A stretch of 21,941 nt of DNA from a virus, in the IMG/VR virus record IMGVR_UViG_3300010885_018307, positions 1-21,941 of that record. One strand, given 5' to 3'. Shown here one piece after another: positions 21,743 through 21,941 of the stretch (its first letter is position 1; each line of letters starts with the position of its first letter). The notes beneath the pieces were generated by a model. The model was not told the DNA's origin. It saw only the letters and a program-made list of their open reading frames with translations, and ran no database searches. The translations under genes were made by a program, and so were the position numbers.

Positions 21743-21941
21743 ATGTCATTTTCTTCTAGCGGGCCTATTAGTTTTAGTCAAATTAATATAGAATTAGGTA
21801 AACCCTATAATTCTACAATATCCCCATCAGATCCTACCGTTATTGAACAATTAAAGGTTGTAACAGGTAACACCACTGCTACAACAACATCCATTTTTAA
21901 CGTTAGTGATTTAAAAGGTCAAGGATATGGATTTGGAACAA
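21743..21941 (+). CDS. Start of a virion structural protein (partial, 66 codons seen)
   Basis: The frame stays open to the right edge. The N-terminus SSGPISFSQINIELGKPYNS, followed about 35 residues later by SIFNVSDLKGQGYG, matches a pattern common at the start of phage tail-fibre and virion proteins: GxIS(L/F)SxxNxELG followed by a SxSDLxG element. The sequence is rich in Ser and Thr. It would put a further fibre-type gene right after the modification cluster, so the cluster is flanked by virion genes on both sides. The full product is not visible. Confidence 0.65.
   Translation, partial: MSFSSSGPISFSQINIELGKPYNSTISPSDPTVIEQLKVVTGNTTATTTSIFNVSDLKGQGYGFGT

Noticed and set aside
1-21941. CRISPR array, insertion sequence, integrase or attachment repeats
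   Set aside because: No regularly spaced direct repeats, no transposase or integrase motifs, and no terminal inverted repeats seen on reading either strand.

Overview
The window is AT-rich, almost fully coding DNA, and it reads as an accessory and virion segment of a T4-like tailed phage (myovirus type). Three things suggest this. There are four sites that fit the T4-type late promoter NATAAATA. There are two tandem tail-fibre or adhesin-like genes, and a third begins at the right edge. Two basic proteins start with an M-R-A-x-E-F-I-x-E leader that resembles the capsid-targeting and gp21-cleavage leader of T4 internal head proteins. No transposase, integrase, tRNA or CRISPR is visible. The phage-encoded IscU keeps the LPPVK motif read by HscA and looks proteobacterial, so I infer a proteobacterial host, probably aquatic. 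The host is not proven.

Layout. (1) 1-1822, minus strand: a late promoter drives a five-gene overlapping operon, namely a 53-residue 10-cysteine mini-protein, IscU, IscA, an ErpA-like A-type carrier and a small unknown protein. A separate sigma70-like promoter then precedes a SWIM zinc-finger protein and the start of a further gene at the left edge. (2) 1845-4809, plus strand: two paralogous fibre-type proteins, the first with an added polyglycine C-terminal domain, followed by a small unknown protein. (3) 4806-11374, plus strand: a chain of genes joined by short overlaps. It holds four GT-A-like glycosyltransferases arranged as two tandem pairs, an unknown protein, a twitch-domain radical SAM enzyme, a small methyltransferase-like protein and an Asp/Asn beta-hydroxylase-like 2OG oxygenase. 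(4) 16949-11371, minus strand: a sigma70-like promoter with a leader hairpin, a SleB-type endolysin with an N-terminal membrane anchor, a holin-like membrane protein, two putative internal head proteins, a GT8-like transferase, two distant paralogues of unknown function around an 80-residue protein, a QueC-like PP-loop enzyme and a second 2OG oxygenase. (5) 16997-21659, plus strand: two GT-B (family 9-like) transferases, a radical SAM protein with a B12-binding-like N-terminus, another radical SAM protein and a third 2OG-like protein. (6) 21712-21941: a leader hairpin and the start of another virion protein.

How the parts may work together (inference): genes for three radical SAM enzymes, three 2OG/Fe(II) oxygenases, seven glycosyltransferase-like proteins, a methyltransferase and a QueC-like enzyme lie next to fibre genes. 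This looks like a modification island acting on phage fibres, host-surface glycans or a small-molecule or peptide product. The phage Isc scaffold and carriers could load Fe-S clusters onto the phage's own radical SAM enzymes. The most original points are this coupling, the 10-cysteine protein heading the Isc operon, the putative injected internal proteins, and two leader hairpins that display the ribosome-binding site in their loop just behind a late-promoter-like box.
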